Shown: positions 1 through 10,170, numbered from the stretch's first letter. The stretch: 64,000 bases of DNA from Symbiodinium natans (GCA_905221605.1 CAJNDS010002723.1:202001-266000), one strand, 5' to 3'. Notes: a model not told the origin generated them from the letters alone. Program-made: numbers and translations.

Positions 1-290
1 TGAGGTCTCAACCTGTGGGGAGGGGGAACTTCTGTCCGCGTTATCTGGCTGGTAGCGGGCTCTCAACTGTTTTGCAGTGAAGGTGCGACCAAGATAAGTA
101 GTGACTCCAAAACGACTGGCTCGCTTCACAGCTCGTTTGTAGGAGCGCTTAGCAGCAGGGCTGTGTGACGGTTCTGTTATGGCCGCTCGAGCAGGACTGG
201 AGGTTTGCGAAGATGCGCCGAGCGCCAGGTATGGGTAAACGCAGGTAAGGGTAAGCATACGGAGGAAGCGGGATACGCATGGCTGGGATA
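1..290 (-). pseudogene. Probable N-terminal part of a dinoflagellate LINE ORF, cut by window edge
   Basis: A minus-strand frame stays open from about position 290 to the left edge. It holds a basic segment reading KRSYKRAVKRASRFGVTTYL followed by GRTFTAKQL. A run of R/K-x-Y-x-R-A repeats ending in a G-x-T-x-Y-x-G-R block resembles, from memory, the region ahead of the endonuclease in dinoflagellate LINE-type ORFs. No endonuclease or RT domain lies inside the window, so the assignment rests on this short block. The element would continue to the left. It could instead be an unrelated basic protein. Confidence 0.3.
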
Positions 291-409
291 TCGAACGCTG
301 ATGCTGTCTGGGGTGGTAGTTATTGCGTCCAGGTGCTGCAGGCGTGAGCTCAGGCCCCGACAGTGTGACAGCCGCAACTGAGTCTCGCAGGGCTTTGACA
401 CGCCGAGTT

Positions 410-1200
410 CCTCTCATGAGCTTCCAACGTGCCCAAGCGTGACTACGCGTTAGTTTACCCCATAAAGAATAGACTGCACATGCTGAGAGGGGCTCGAATG
501 TGTTCTCATTGAAGCTCGTGTCCTGTCCCAGCCAGTGTGCAGTGAGGGCTGTATGAGTAAGCTTCGTACCCTGCAGGGACAGAACCAGGTTTAGGGAGTA
601 GTGTTGGGGTTGCAGCAGGAGGGCACTTAGACAAGTGCAGCGCAAGCCGGTTTTCACGTGGGAATGCGGAGAGTGCACCCTTTGCATCTTATTGGTGACA
701 CGTGTGGTCGATGCCGGATTGGTATCGACAGAAGACGAGGCTGCCGTTCCAGGCTCCTCCGGAATGGTGACATCAGAGGATGGTGAGGACGGTGCCTCAG
801 GTGTGCCAGCCCTACCGTTTGGCCAGCTGCTCAGCTTGAGGTAGTGGCTGGGAGGTCACATCTTCCTGATGAGCAGCGGGCTCAGCCGGAGAGGTAGGCG
901 AGAGATCAGAGGTCCATGTCGCGCCAACAACGGGGCACTGACTCGTGTCTGCCCCCTCAATGTCACTGCTGCTTTGACGGGCAAGGTCTGGCGGTGTAGT
1001 CTCCACTGTGTTCTCGTCCGTGAAGGTGTCAGAGCTGGCGGTGGTCTGCATCGATGGAACGATGGTGTTGGAAGCTTGCAACACAGGCACGACCATCTGC
1101 TGCTGCGTAGCCACCTGCCTTGGTCCTGCGTATCTGGCATCATTCGTGAAGCACCACAATCCCGAAGCCAAGTTTTGAGGATGAGAAGGTTTTAGAGGAA
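410..1200. other. Unassigned sequence between two retroelement fragments
   Basis: Overlapping frames are open on both strands. The longest is a Ser/Thr-rich minus-strand frame at 812-1171, without a recognisable domain. A plus-strand frame at 635-844 has a C-x2-C-x2-C-like cluster but no family match. Nothing here looks like a Copia gag, protease or integrase, so the Copia element downstream seems truncated at its 5' end. Confidence 0.3.
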
Positions 1201-1989
1201 GGAGCTGAAGTGGTGGAACTACAGTATCCTATGGGAAGAAAGTCTTGCCTGGAAAATTGGTGGATGTTCACTGGAACTTCACGGGAACAGGGTATCCTTG
1301 ACCGGGTACACACCTGTTTTAATGGAGCGATTGAGCTACAAGGATAGGTGCTTCCTTCTCCAATGTAAGTTTCCTCTCCAAGAACCACAAGCTGAAGAAG
1401 GTGAAAAAGGGAAGTGTGGTTGAAGGTGACGCTGAAAGAGACCTCACTCGACGACATTACTGAGGAGGCCGACTATGCTGTCTTTGAGGCGCAACAATGG
1501 GCTCTGGGGGAGCATTTGAGTATTGGACGCCTAATTGCTGAACAGGAAAGCTGTGTCTTGGAGGAATTCCATGAATCGGCCAATGAGTCGAATGAAGAGA
1601 CAGGATCAGAGACTAGAAACTGGCTGGTTAATGCAAAAAAAGTTGAGGAACAGCTGATGAGGTTTTTGGTCAAAGCAGCTCAAGTTCAGCAGATTGCGCA
1701 GGAAAACAGGGCGCTTGAAGCGGCAGAGGAGGGCGAGTTTCTGGAGACAAAAACGATTCCAACTCAAGAGGCGATGCAAGAGCTTGAAAAGTGGAGGGAA
1801 CCGTTGTCTGATGAGGTAGTTGGAGGTGGTGGAACCAACAACTCAAGAAAAGCTTCACAAACTGGCTGAAGAACCCAATGCACCGGTGATTGAGTACGTG
1901 CCCAGTCTGGCGGTGTTTACCCGGAAGCAAGGGACTGGAAGGCGACGCGCTCGTATCTGTGCGTGTGGTAATTTTATTTCGTCAACAGC

Positions 1990-2850
1990 GGCCACGGAGT
2001 AGTCCCTTAGTCGTCACTCGCTGCACGCTCCTGGTTTAGATTCAACTACATTTAAGTGTCAAGTGAGGCACGCGGCATATATGGAGTGGATCATCGCTGG
2101 GTTGGACATTTCCAAAGCTTTTCTGACGGCGCCGATGAATAGGGCGCAGAGAGAAGGGCGTCTGGTGGTGGTGTAGCCCCCAAGGGCAGCGGTTAAGTTG
2201 GGTCTTTGCACAAAGGAGGAGCGGTGGATTGCGAGGAAGGCCTTGTATGGTCTGGCCGAAAGTCCTGCAGCATCATGGGTGGAGTGGCGAGATCAGCGTC
2301 TCCAAGGCATGTCTTGGGTGTCAAGAGATGGACGAACAATGAGTTTTCAGAGGTCCAATGCAGACCCAAGTCTGTTTCTTATCATGACGCAAGAGAAGCT
2401 GGAAGATGCAAGTGAGTTGGTAGGGACAACGGGTCTTTACGTGGATGATTTTTTGATGGCCGGGAATATGACAGTGCTCCGGGAAGCCTTGGAACAGATC
2501 AGGAAGGAGTGGAAAACTTCGGAACCTGAGTTCTGTGGTCCAGGTTGTGGAGATGGATTCCTGAAGTTTTTGGGTGTCCAGATTTGGTATAGAAACGGCA
2601 GCTTTTTTCTCAACCAAGAGGACTTTGTGAGAGATTTGCTGAACCGACGCGGGTACCAGATAGATGAGACTGGAAAAGGCAGCAATCTGCCTATGGTGAA
2701 AGAAGCCCCAGGTGAAGAGGAGGAAGTGGATATCCCTTCTCCAAGAGCGGCTCAAGGTGCCGTAGGGGAGTTCCTCTGGGTGGCAATCAAAACTCGACCT
2801 GACTTAGCATTTTGTACAAGCCAACTGTCTTTGTGGACATCTCGAAGGCC
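1990..2850 (+). pseudogene. Copia reverse transcriptase domain (RVT_2), broken
   Basis: The RT polymerises cDNA on the element's RNA. The first catalytic Asp lies in LDISKAFL, and the YVDD box supplies the other two. The palm continues through FLKFLGVQI and LNQEDFVRDLL. The end of the domain has the Copia-typical G-x-F-L-W-V-A-x-x-T-R-P-D-L-A-F. Catalytic residues are intact, but two TAG codons precede the main open stretch (2198-2986), and the frame that continues into RNase H differs. The copy is therefore dead unless expressed with recoding. Confidence 0.85.
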
Positions 2851-2855
2851 ACGGT

Positions 2856-3200
2856 TTGGTCTTTCGGTATCTTGCTGCAACTCCAACGTTAGGTTTGACG
2901 TTTGGAAAAATCGCGACAGGTATAAAAGAACAGACCGAACTGTTGCGGTTTGGAAGGGGCATCAAGGTGGTAGAGTCCGACGCTGATGCTAGCTTCGCAG
3001 CTGGAGAAAACGAAAAAAGTCACTCTGGCGCCGTGGTGGTATGGGGTGATTGTCCGGTGATGTGGGCAACGCAAAGACAATCAACGGTGGCTTTAAGTAC
3101 TGCCGAAGCTGAGTTACACGCATCAATTGAGGGTGCAACAATGATACAATCTTGCGGTGAAGAAGCACTGCAAAAGGTGTTGTATACAGATTCTGTGTCG
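2856..3200 (+). pseudogene. Copia RNase H domain
   Basis: The frame after the RT shift gives YLAATPTLGLTF, then ESDADASFAAGE (D-A-D standing where Copia RNase H has its first acidic residue), SHSGAVVVWGDCPVMW and STAEAELHASIEGA. This is the normal order of Copia RNase H, which removes the RNA strand of the hybrid. The frame runs out at 3305. The matching C-terminal sequence is found in another frame from 3203, so a frameshift of the decayed copy lies near 3200. Confidence 0.8.
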
Positions 3201-3202
3201 AC

Positions 3203-3898
3203 GTGTTCGATTTTATTCAGTACCCTGCTGGCAGCTGGAGGACCCGACATCTACGAATCCGAGCAGCTGGTGTTAGGTCTCTGGTGGACCGTGGATATAT
3301 GGTAATTGCACGTCTCCGTGGTGAGTACATGATTGCTGACCTGTTCACAAAGCTGATGAGCGGACAGGTTTACGCAAAGCAAAAGGCGCTTTGGGGTCTC
3401 CAGATGTTGGTTCGAGGGACTGACCTGAAGAAGGCCACTCTTGCTGTGGCGGCCATGATGGTGGCCGCATCTCTTCAAGGGGTGGCACCAGTTCAGGGTG
3501 GAGAAGAAGCGTTAAAAGCTGGGTTGTTTTGCTCAGAAGAAGGAGTGTGCAGAGCATCCAACACATCTACGGTTATGGTTCTGGCTCAAGGTATTGAAAC
3601 GGTCATCAACAATGTGGATATCGTTGCGTATCTGGTGGCAATAATCTCGCTCTGGGAACTGGCCAGGTATATTTTTGGGCGGCTGTATAAATGGCTGGGG
3701 AGTAGGCAGGTGGCGGTTATTCCCACGAGCGCCACTCTGTATACAACGGCGGGTGGGAATTGTATGCACGCGAGCAGTGACTGTGATGTTCTGCGTTATT
3801 CACAGCCCAGGGCCAGAACGCTTTGCAAGCGCTGCGTCAAAAAAGGCTGGGTGGTGGACGCTGAATCCCTTGGTGAAGAACAGTTTACTGGAACGTAG
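3203..3898 (+). CDS. Copia pol C-terminus with membrane segment and Ada-like Cys/His module
   Basis: The frame opens with the end of Copia RNase H (WRTRHLRIRAAG, then VIARLRGEYMIADLFTK). It continues without a stop for about 170 more residues. The extension holds a hydrophobic stretch (VAAMMVAASLQG), a second one of transmembrane length (IVAYLVAIISLWELARYIF), and near the end a Cys/His block: TTAGGNCMHASSDCDVL, then a basic stretch and LCKRC. The C-x-H, C and C-x2-C spacing resembles short Ada-like zinc-binding modules that begin Y-x-T-x-x-G-x-x-x-H. Such a tail is not part of canonical Ty1/Copia. It may be a domain gained by this lineage. The stop is at 3896-3898. Confidence 0.7.
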   Translation: MFDFIQYPAGSWRTRHLRIRAAGVRSLVDRGYMVIARLRGEYMIADLFTKLMSGQVYAKQKALWGLQMLVRGTDLKKATLAVAAMMVAASLQGVAPVQGGEEALKAGLFCSEEGVCRASNTSTVMVLAQGIETVINNVDIVAYLVAIISLWELARYIFGRLYKWLGSRQVAVIPTSATLYTTAGGNCMHASSDCDVLRYSQPRARTLCKRCVKKGWVVDAESLGEEQFTGT

Positions 3899-4172
3899 AC
3901 TTTATCCGTGTGAGGTGAAAAGATCCTCAACGGTAAAACGAATTCGGCCAATGTGCTGAAGGTTCGTCCTGGATGACGTAAAACCAAGGTATGCATGCCC
4001 AAAACAAGGATGTGATGTTCTTGAGACATCCAAGTAGCAGAGGGCGACTGTCAAGAAGGACAGTTTTTGGCCCGCTATCTGCACCTCCAAGGGTGTCCCA
4101 GCAATGTCTGGGACAGGGGGAGTGCGGAGCTGCAGTTTGTATAAAAAGGTAATATTGAAAGGGTTGCAAAAC

Positions 4173-4193
4173 CCGTTATCTATTTGGCTCAAG
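4173..4193 (+). promoter_or_regulatory. Spliced-leader-like 21-mer (possible relic of a trans-spliced mRNA)
   Basis: Sixteen of 21 positions match the dinoflagellate spliced leader as I know it. The first four bases (CCGT) and the last eleven (TTTGGCTCAAG) are exact. An ATG follows two bases later. Dinoflagellate retroposed genes often keep a degraded leader at the insertion point. Chance is possible: an exact 11-mer is expected roughly 0.03 times in this much double-stranded sequence. Confidence 0.35.
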
Positions 4194-4195
4194 CC

Positions 4196-4309
4196 ATGAC
4201 CAAAGCGGTCGAAGGTTTCGTAAAAAGTGTGCCCCCAGGGGTAAATTCAGGGCTTCGGTTGGGGTTGACTGTTCGGTTCCTTGTCCCCCTTCGGTTGCCC
4301 CCCGTATAG
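4196..4309 (+). CDS. 37-residue ORF directly after the leader-like sequence
   Basis: The ATG lies three bases after the spliced-leader-like 21-mer, and the frame ends at a TAG merging into the telomere-type repeat. The peptide begins MTKAVEGFVKSVPPG and is Leu/Pro/Arg-rich at its end. No family is recognised. If the leader is genuine, this would be the start of a retroposed coding sequence cut off by the repeat block. Confidence 0.2.
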   Translation: MTKAVEGFVKSVPPGVNSGLRLGLTVRFLVPLRLPPV

Positions 4310-4526
4310 GGTTTAGGGTTTAGGGTTTAGGGTTTAGAGTTTAGGGTTCAGGGTTTAGGGTTTAGGGTTTAGGGCCTAGGGTTTAGGGTTTAGGGCCTAG
4401 GGTTTAGGGTTTAGGGTTTAGGGTTTAGGGTTTAGGGTTTCAGGTTTAGGGTTAGGGTTTAGGGTTTAGGGTTTAGGGTTTAGGGTTTAGGGTTTTAGAG
4501 TTTTTGGGTTTAGGGTTTAGGGTTTA
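4307..4526 (+). repeat. Interstitial telomere-type repeat, TTTAGGG
   Basis: About 220 bases of TTTAGGG with a few variants (TTCAGGG, CCTAGGG, TTAGGG). TTTAGGG is the telomere unit of plants and of dinoflagellates. The block sits between a dead Copia and a dead LINE and is the longest of the window. Confidence 0.95.
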
Positions 4527-4528
4527 AG

Positions 4529-4611
4529 GACTAGTACTAGTAGTAATAGTAGTAGTGGTAGTAGTAGTAGTAGTAGTAGTAGTAAGAGCAGCAATAGAGT
4601 ACTAGTACTAA
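4529..4611. repeat. TAG trinucleotide array with inverted ends
   Basis: Imperfect TAG repeat bounded on both sides by the self-complementary ACTAGTACTAG, so the block could fold back on itself. It directly abuts the telomere-type array. Confidence 0.85.
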
Positions 4612-5034
4612 AGCGACCCTGAGGCCTTCAGTTGAGGACCATGCAAAAAGTGCCAAAGGCAACTTTTGACTGACTTATTGTTGGAACGTTGCCTTCCAGA
4701 GGGCCACCATATCTCATGACATATCATTGTGATGCCATGATTTGAGCTTTGGGTCCGTCCTTTCTGAAGTGCTGTGTAAGGGGCTCTTCTTTTTGTCTTT
4801 CGGGGCTTGGGTCAGCGGTCAAGCCGAGGGCCACTTTACCGAAATACTGCGCATCCCTTCGTCTGAGGGCGCAGGGCGGCACAGAGGAATGCTGTATACG
4901 CGCAGAATACACACTGAGCGCGGAGCAGGGCGGCGTGGGGATTAACACGTGCAAATAGAGGGGGCGCCGCGACTGAGGCGCGTGCGCTCCCCTCAAAACT
5001 GGCCAAGGGCAGGAAGCTTGGTTGCTACGCTCGC

Positions 5035-5282
5035 TCAGGCCAGGAGGCGCAGATGAGCCAAGTGCAGAGGCCGCTCAGGGGTCCACCAAGTGGCCGGCAT
5101 CTCCAGCCGACTCACTCGCCCACCGCAGGACGGAGCGGGCATTCTCGCGCTGCAGCGCGATGGCCAGGGCTTGATACAGGCGATCCGTCTCGACGGAAGC
5201 CGTTTCCCCTGTCTTGGCTGCGAGCGCAGTACCCAGAGCCCACAGCCCTCCACAACCAAGGGAATGAAGGCAATGTTTCTTG
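5035..5282 (-). pseudogene. Unidentified minus-strand coding-like fragment upstream of the LINE RT
   Basis: A minus frame reads LWALGTALAAKTGETASVE, then YQALAIALQRENARSVLR: helical, charge-balanced and unlike noise. The plus strand has no LINE sequence before about 5283. This therefore looks like older sequence into which a 5'-truncated LINE inserted. No family is recognised. Confidence 0.25.
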
Positions 5283-6350
5283 TCGGTTGACTTCACCAAT
5301 GCCTTCAACACCGCGGACAGGTTCTCCTTGCTACGTGAAGTGCGGCGCAGATTCCCAGGCCTGCCCTGGGCTGAATGGTGCTACGGCCAGCATTCACGCC
5401 TCCTGGCAGGAGGTGCGGTTCTGAGCTCCGAAGCTGGGGGCCAGCAAGGGGACCCCCTCGGCCCCTTGCTCTTCGCCCTTGTGCTGCAACCCAGCAACCA
5501 GACCTCACCTTTGCCTTCCTTGATGATGTATATCTGGCGGGAGGGCCTACGACGCTTGACAGCTGCCGCCCGCCAGATTGGCCTCACCTTGAACCGGCCA
5601 AGTGTGTGCTTTCAGGCTGCAGCATCGACAGTGTCTTTGACAGACGCCTCTTTTCCGACGGTATCGTCTTCAACGGCTCCGGCGCCTTCTCACTCCTGGG
5701 GGCGCCAGTCGGGAATGGCACCTTCAGCGATGCCTTCACCACCACCAAACGAGTTGAGGCTGCTGTCCCTCTCCTGCAGGCCATTGCAGAACTTGGCGAC
5801 CCTCAAACTGGACTTCTCCTCCTCCGAGAACGCGCCTCCTTCTGCAAGGTGGTCTTCGCCTGCCGGGCGACGCCGCCGCTGAACGCCAACGCCCTTGACT
5901 GCTTGGACAGGTACGGCTATGCTTGGAGGGGTTGCGCACGGTCCTGCCTACATTGCCTCCGTTGTTGCCACAGCGACGCTTTGCCAGTTGTTGGACCCCC
6001 ACTGGGCGAGGCCCTCACGACCTACAACCAGAGTGTCCAAGCGAGTGACCGTGTTCCGGACCCAGTGCCGCTGTCTCTTAGGCAGCAGACGCAACCACCG
6101 GCCTTCCGAGCACTTGAACTCCTGCAGGGAGCAGGGGCTTGGCTCCATGCTCCTCCTGCGCAAGCTCCAGTCCTCTTCCGGCTCATGGTGCGCCTGCGGC
6201 TGCGTCTGCAGGCCAGCCATGCAAGGGGACGTGGCGTGCCCATTGGGCGATGGGGTAGCGGACAGCTGGGGCGACCCTGTCCCTGCACCAAACGCCACAA
6301 CCGACTGCGATCCATCCCAGACTGCAGGACTCAGTGTCCTGGCAGACTGC
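5283..6350 (+). pseudogene. Non-LTR retrotransposon (LINE) reverse transcriptase, 5'-truncated and frameshifted
   Basis: Plus-strand frames spell an RVT_1 palm: VDFTNAFN (motif A), then GGQQGDPLGPLLFALVLQP (motif B), then FAFLDDVYLAG (motif C) in a second frame. KCVLSGC, SLLGAPVG, KRVEAAVPLLQAI and LLLLRERASFCKVVF follow, blocks recurrent in dinoflagellate LINE polymerases. A third frame near 6230 gives CPLGDGVADSWGD and then CTKRHNRLRSI, a degraded C-terminal zinc-binding region. At least two frameshifts make it a pseudogene. The upstream fingers and endonuclease are absent, as in a typical 5'-truncated LINE insertion. No poly-A tail is visible. Confidence 0.85.
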
Positions 6351-6399
6351 GGCTGTGTTGAGGTGGCTGCGCTTGCGCGCTTCATAGTCCTCGTCCCGC

Positions 6400-7140
6400 C
6401 CTTGCTGAAGCTGCAGCCGGCGAGGTCAAAAGGCTGCCGGACCATGGGCTCCCCAGCCAGGTACCCACACATCCGCTGGCCTGCGCCCGTTGCCACCAGC
6501 TGCTCCTCCGCTGCCCGATGCTGGGCAGAAGACGGGCAGTGGGAAGGGGGCGTTGGCCAGGGCGTTCTTGCGGCAGCGCACCACGTCCACGCCCTGGCAC
6601 ACCTTCTCGATTTTGCACTTCGCCAGCCCGCATACGAGCGGGGGCAGCCGCGGGGAGCAGGCGCGGCACAACCGGCTCTCCAGGCTCGTGGCGAGCACTT
6701 CAGGAACGTCTTGGCGCGGTGCCAGGCACAGGGCCTGCACCCGAAGAAGGACTGGTGCACCGGCACCACGTGGTCCGCCTCGCAGCTGCCCACGTCGATG
6801 GGCGCGGCGCAGAGCGCGCAAGGAGCAGGCGCGGTCGCGCGCCTTCAGGAGCGCGCCGAAGACCTCGCTGGCCGCCCCGGCGAGCGCTGCCATCCACAGC
6901 TCCGCCATCGTCAGGCGGTACTGGGCAGTCTACCCAAGCACCGTCGAGAGGGGGTGAGCGCTCTCGCTCCACCACAGCGTGTCCGCCCTCACCCAGCCCA
7001 GGGTGCAGTGCCTCCCCATGCGCAGAGGAGGTTGTAGTCTCCCGCGGGCAAGGGCGCTCCAGACAGGCTGCCCCACAGAAAGGCAGGCCGGTGGCGAGGC
7101 AAGCCCACGCAAGCAGTGCACCGGCGGACGGCGCCATGGC
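6400..7140 (-). pseudogene. HNH-type nuclease-like fragment of a degraded element
   Basis: On the minus strand, reading down from about 6990, come LGWVRADTLWWSE, MAELWMAALAGAASE, then CALCAAPIDVGSCEADHVVP, VHQSFFG, a C-x2-C-A-W-HRAKTFL segment, SLESRLCR and RCRKNALANAPFPLPVFC. The order C-x2-C, E-x-DH, C-x2-C/H-x-x-K-T is that of a zinc-supported HNH (beta-beta-alpha metal) nuclease. Pieces lie in two or three frames, so the copy is broken. I have the impression that this HNH-plus-SLESR arrangement recurs in dinoflagellate repeats attached to a polymerase-like protein, but that cannot be verified here. The plus-strand frames over this region are shadows. Confidence 0.5.
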
Positions 7141-7292
7141 TCAAGGGAGCCTTGGGTCTGAAATCTCAGCTCGCCACCGTTGCTTGGGGGCAGGACACCC
7201 CGCGCGCTAACACCCTCAGGGCTCTCTCTCTTCTCACTCTCTTCTTCCATCTTCTCTCTTCTTGTTCTTTCATTCTTTTCCTCTTTGAACAT

Positions 7293-7636
7293 TTCATTCC
7301 TTCATTCCTTCATTCCGTCATTCCGTCATTCCGTCATTCCTTCATTCCTTCATTCCTTCATTCCTTCATTCCTTCATTCCTTCATTCCTTCATTCCTTCA
7401 TTCCTTCATTCCTTCATTCCTTCATTCCTTCATTCCTTCATTCCTTCATTCCTTCATTCCTTCATTCCTTCATTCCTTCATTCCTTCATTCCTTCATTCC
7501 TTCATTCCTTCATTCCTTCATTCCTTCATTCCTTCATTCCTTCATTCCTTCATTCCTTCATTCCTTCATTCCTTCATTCCTTCATTCCTTCATTCCTTCA
7601 TTCCTTCGTTCCTTCATTCCTGCATTCCTTCATTCT
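7293..7636 (+). repeat. Octanucleotide microsatellite (TTCATTCC)n, 43 units
   Basis: 344 bases, exactly 43 units of TTCATTCC, with variants (GTCATTCC, TTCGTTCC, TGCATTCC) clustered at the two ends. The unit is not a multiple of three but the frame closes after 24 bases, giving repetitive F-I-P-S-F-L-H-S reading frames with no likely biological meaning. Confidence 0.98.
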
Positions 7637-7952
7637 TCCATTCTTCCACTATTTCATTCATTCTTTGTTTTTCTTTACTTCTCCTTCTTTCTTTCGCTGT
7701 TGGTGGCACTATTTCTCCATTTCTGTCTTTTGAGCTTCCTGCAGGCCTCTACCTGCACTCGGTCTTCTGCAACTTTCCTCTATCAGCGACTCTGTCCGGG
7801 GCTTTGAGCCTACTGAACGGTCGGCATGTTCTTCACTCACATGCACACTGTTGTGTACCCGACTGACCGGAAATGTGGGGTTGTTAGATTTTAAACTCAG
7901 CTCTTCTCCTCGCCCGGAACTCTTCTCTTCGCCCGGTCTACTCCTCGCTCAT

Positions 7953-8217
7953 CCCTGGAGTGCCCAACCCCAAAGTGTCCTGGAGTGCCCAACTCTAGAG
8001 TGCAGCGCCCAACCCCAGAGTGTCCCCCGGAGTGCCCAGCCCCAGGGTCTCCCACCCCAGAGTCTCCCTGGAGTGCCCGCCACCAGAGGCCCAACCCAGA
8101 GTCTCCCTAGAGTGCCCAACCCCAGAGTGTCTCCGGAGTGCCCGCCCAACCCCAGAGTCTCCCTCGAGTGCCCAGCCCCAAAATGTTGCTGGAGTGCCCA
8201 AAGCCAAAGTATCTCCA
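7953..8217 (+). repeat. Degenerate minisatellite, consensus near TGGAGTGCCCAACCCCAGAGTCTCCC
   Basis: About nine diverged units of roughly 24-36 bases, recognisable by GAGTGCCCAACCCCAGAGT. Unit length varies, so the array is old. No protein is indicated. Confidence 0.85.
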
Positions 8218-8229
8218 GCAAGAGAGTGC

Positions 8230-9700
8230 GGGGATGTTCGAAGTAAAATAGTTTCTTTCTTTGGGGCATGGGGCAAGCCCCGCGCCAAGGCGCGCCCCGT
8301 TCCCGCTCCACTCCACTCCGACTCTTTACACCCGTTTTGCAGCCGATCTTCGGCTGCCACCACACTTGTCCGCCTGCAGGACCTATATTATCGGTCGAGA
8401 AGGGACCCGTCACAAAACCCCGCAACGCCTATAGCCCCGCATCACTCCCACGAATCCCAATTTCAACCTTCCCATGTCCTCTCTCTCCCTCGGTAGTCCC
8501 TCACTCTCGCTCCCGCGCACAACAGAGTCTTGAGCAGAGTCCTGCGAGAACACGTGCAGGACGTCAGCATCACATTGAGGGCAAGTGTTCACCTAGGTTG
8601 ATCCAGGGTGGATCGACACACAGCAGGGAGGATCGTGGTGACAGCCACAGCTTTTCCTTACACTGGCTGCTTCAAGAGGCTGTGCCGCAAAGTGCAGACA
8701 GGATCAAAGACATGCTGACTGCTTACAGCTGCGGATGTGCACCACCATGTCACTATGGGATCACTGCGGCACGCTTGATCTCTGCAGGGTACAGTCACAC
8801 AGCTGAGCGGAGTAGTGTCACAAAGAGCACATCAGAGTGTATCTTTCTTCCGCGACGCAGGAACAGTTCGGGCTGATGGCAGCGGGCCGCACCAGTGCGA
8901 AGAGGTCTCCTGCGAAGGCCCATCGTCAGAGCGTGATGCTGTTTGACGGATGTCAACAGCAAAACAATTGTCAAGTTGACCCAAACTCAGCGCAGGACGA
9001 TGCTATGTTTTTCACGGGGCTTGCAGGGCTGAGGCAAGCCGAAACTAGACTTCCAGAGTCCAGAGACTTCCAGGCACTGTGGCCAAGTCAATGGCACCCA
9101 CAAGCAGCACTGCCGCGAAAACTAAACATCTTCGATCTTCTGCATGACACTGTATGATCTACAACATCCACTCAGGCGAATTTCCCATGGGGTGCCAGAC
9201 TGAAATCAGATTGCAGGACTTGCATGCTGCTGGCGCAGGGCCTGTTCAAACATACAACGGGTACTCGTTCGAAAACACCGCTTTTTTACATCTGTTTGCT
9301 GTAAATTGCGGGTCCGCGAGATGTGGTCACGACGCCAAAAAGGCCAAAAAATTCTGAGCTTTCACTGTCGCGCAATGAATCGAAAGCCTGACGGCTTCTT
9401 CCAAACGATGGAACCAGCCCGTCCCCAGCGAGTTGCTATACGAGCATTCTTAATATATATTCTTATCTGTCTTCGACGGGTTGGGATGATTCCAAGCGTC
9501 CAAACGAAACATCCAAAGAGTTGTGGGTTGCGATCCCCCCAGGCACAAAATTCGCCCAGGGCTGGGACCACAAAAGGCGCGAGAAGTGCGTGTAGCACAG
9601 TCTGCGCAAGGACACATTGTGACATGTCTAACTCATTTCTAACTCATGTCTGAGCAAGGCTTGGAACAGAGATGTTCTCTCAAGGGCCAAGCCGCCCTGA
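8230..9700. other. No identifiable gene
   Basis: Frames up to about 200 codons are open on the plus strand (8268-8876), but they have mixed, Ser/Pro/Arg-rich composition and no motif. I see no repeat or RNA gene. It could hold small exons that I do not recognise. Confidence 0.3.
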
Positions 9701-9711
9701 ACTTGTGTCAA

Positions 9712-9753
9712 TTTGAGTTCTCAATTAGAGTTCTCAATTCGAGTTCTCAATTA
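9712..9753. repeat. Short tandem repeat GAGTTCTCAATT, about 3.5 units
   Basis: Near-identical 14-base units (GAGTTCTCAATTAG / TCGAGTTCTCAATT). An AC dinucleotide run follows at about 9858-9883. Confidence 0.85.
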
Positions 9754-10078
9754 GGCTTTCTCGGCTCGGCAAACGCCCACGTTCTTTGCTGAGTACTTAG
9801 CTCAATTTGAATGCTACACCAAGTAACGGAACGGAGTCACATCAGGGCGCACACGCGCGCACAACACACACACACACACACACTCTCAGACAGGTTCGCA
9901 CCCTCTTTCGAAGGAGTCGTCAGATTTGGGATTCAGGGGATCATTGTGTCACAGCACTGTCTTTCTTTTGAAGGTACAGCAGGTTGATCAGACCTGGCTT
10001 CCACCATCACGCATAGCTTCATTGGCAATGCATTTGCGCCCCTGCAATTTCTTATCCTGGGCAAACAGGTATGTACAC

Positions 10079-10170
10079 ACACGTCCACACATGCAACACA
10101 TCCACACATGCAACACATCCAACACATCCAACACATCCAACACATGCACACACAGGCACAGGCACGCGTA
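10079..10170. repeat. CA-rich minisatellite (CAACACATC)n
   Basis: Units of nine bases, CAACACATC, mixed with ACACATG. It grades into CACACAGGCACAGGCACG. Confidence 0.85.

Larger units (their letters stand above)
1226..3898 (+). mobile_element. 5'-truncated, decayed Ty1/Copia-type LTR retrotransposon (pol 3' half)
   Basis: Successive plus-strand frames carry, in Copia order, a linker, reverse transcriptase (RVT_2), RNase H and a C-terminal extension. The linker (about 1414-2000) has LETKTIP, then EYVP and RRRARICACGN, the usual lead-in to Copia RT. RT motifs follow: GLDISKAFL near 2098, WIARKALYGLAESPAA near 2228, YVDDFL near 2440. The RNase H carries STAEAELHA near 3100. Frames change at about 1820, 2850 and 3200, and in-frame stops fall near 2000 and 2176, so the copy cannot make an intact polyprotein. 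Gag, protease and integrase are missing. I found no pair of LTRs. Copia elements of this kind are common in dinoflagellate nuclear genomes. Confidence 0.85.

Noticed and set aside
1-4300. Search for paired LTRs flanking the Copia
   Set aside because: No direct repeat between the sequence before 1,230 and that after 3,900 was seen; the element is truncated.
5895-7210. Long plus-strand frames across the LINE end and the HNH region
   Set aside because: Beyond 6,350 the recognisable motifs are on the minus strand; the plus frames are GC-rich shadows.
7116-7866. Long frame with F-I-P-S-F-L-H-S repeats
   Set aside because: Translation of the TTCATTCC octamer array.
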